Position numbers and translations under genes: made by a program
Notes under the pieces: generated by a model
The model's database searches: none
What the model was told of the DNA's origin: nothing
Seen by the model: only the letters and a program-made list of their open reading frames with translations
Part shown: piece by piece, positions 63,752 to 64,000 of the stretch
Position numbering within the stretch: position 1 is the stretch's first letter
Layout of the letters: every line of letters starts with the position of its first letter
Assembly (NCBI RefSeq): GCF_009720745.1
Contig: NZ_WNKX01000013.1
Location: 1-64,000 of the forward strand
Direction: 5' to 3'
Length of the DNA: 64,000 nt
Origin: Massilia eburnea
GTDB taxonomy: Bacteria; Pseudomonadota; Gammaproteobacteria; Burkholderiales; Burkholderiaceae_D

Positions 63752-64000
63752 ATGGCAGACAATCACACCCTTCCCCCCGCAGTCCGCGCCCTCGCTGAAG
63801 CCGATTTCAGCGCGGTAGCAAACCGCTTCGCGCAAGCCGGCTTCAGCGTAAGCCAGCCCGCCGACGGCATCCTCACAATCCGCAGCAAGCAAGCCGGCAA
63901 GCCTGCAGTCCTGGTCTCCGTCGGCGTCCACGGCGACGAAACCGGCCCAATCGAACTGGTCGCCTACCTGCTCGACGCCCTCGCGCAAGAGCCGCACAAA
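63752..64000 (+). CDS. astE: Succinylglutamate desuccinylase, 5' part (runs off the window)
   Basis: The first 83 codons are present, starting MADNHTLPPAVRALAEADF. VSVGVHGDETGPIELVAYLL contains the zinc-binding His and Glu of the AstE/aspartoacylase family. It releases glutamate and succinate, the last AST step. The gene continues to the right of the window. It follows the fourth palindromic repeat. Confidence 0.93.
   Translation, partial: MADNHTLPPAVRALAEADFSAVANRFAQAGFSVSQPADGILTIRSKQAGKPAVLVSVGVHGDETGPIELVAYLLDALAQEPHK

Overview
The window is GC-rich chromosomal DNA from a betaproteobacterium, most likely an Oxalobacteraceae member of the Massilia/Telluria/Duganella type. This is inferred from the 5S rRNA 3' end, the queA-tgt-yajC-secD-secF order, the aruCFGDB-type arginine cluster with a large NAD-glutamate dehydrogenase, and the style of the intergenic palindromes. 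No insertion sequence, prophage, CRISPR array or tRNA was seen. The only RNA gene is the tail of a 5S rRNA at the left edge, so an rRNA operon lies just outside the window.

Layout. 1-2.1 kb: end of the rRNA operon, then a secreted thermolysin-like (M4) protease with its own promoter. 2.1-8.2 kb: lipid A deacylase PagL, a hydroxyisobutyrate-dehydrogenase-like reductase, an M20 amidohydrolase, a molybdopterin oxidoreductase and a lipoprotein aminopeptidase. 8.3-11.7 kb: two tandem acyl-CoA ligases. 11.8-19.8 kb: a GH24-like protein without part of its active site, a PhoD phosphatase, a thioesterase, an Atm1-type ABC exporter, an M20 peptidase, a dicarboxylate/glutamate symporter and an unaccompanied amino-acid ABC ATPase. 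19.9-26.2 kb: a secreted amidohydrolase, pyrC, a DUF3025 gene, a Gfo/Idh oxidoreductase, a secreted unknown, an MFS transporter and a 42-residue membrane peptide. 26.3-31.2 kb: a minus-strand island of a BlaI repressor, a BlaR1-like M56 protease fused to an M23 domain, a TonB-dependent receptor and a second M23 protein. 31.3-39.4 kb: a lipoprotein, recG, then queA-tgt-yajC-secD-secF. 39.4-43.4 kb: gluconokinase with its LacI regulator, a WYL regulator, a GST, and a haloalkane dehalogenase behind a possible attenuator. 43.5-48.3 kb: methyltransferase, sulfotransferase, arginase-like protein, APS kinase and a FAD/NAD(P) protein, a candidate sulfation cluster. 48.3-51.4 kb: small unknowns, an HDOD protein, MarR and an EamA transporter. 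51.4-64.0 kb: arginine catabolism, with an ArgR-like AraC regulator, astC, two astA subunits, astD, astB, NAD-glutamate dehydrogenase and the start of astE.

The last region forms one pathway. AstA/B/C/D/E turn arginine into glutamate and succinate, and the glutamate dehydrogenase, placed between astB and astE, passes the glutamate to 2-oxoglutarate. The AraC-type gene just upstream resembles pseudomonad ArgR, and a matching half-site lies before astC.

The points I would follow first are: (i) two families of intergenic palindromes that begin at or within 2 nt of stop codons, four of them at gene boundaries in the arginine cluster and one a perfect 35-bp inverted repeat; (ii) the BlaI / M56-M23 / TonB receptor / M23 island, which looks like a BlaR1-type sensor whose penicillin-binding domain has been replaced by a LytM domain; (iii) mutually exclusive hairpins before the haloalkane dehalogenase; (iv) the sulfotransferase / arginase-like / APS kinase cluster.
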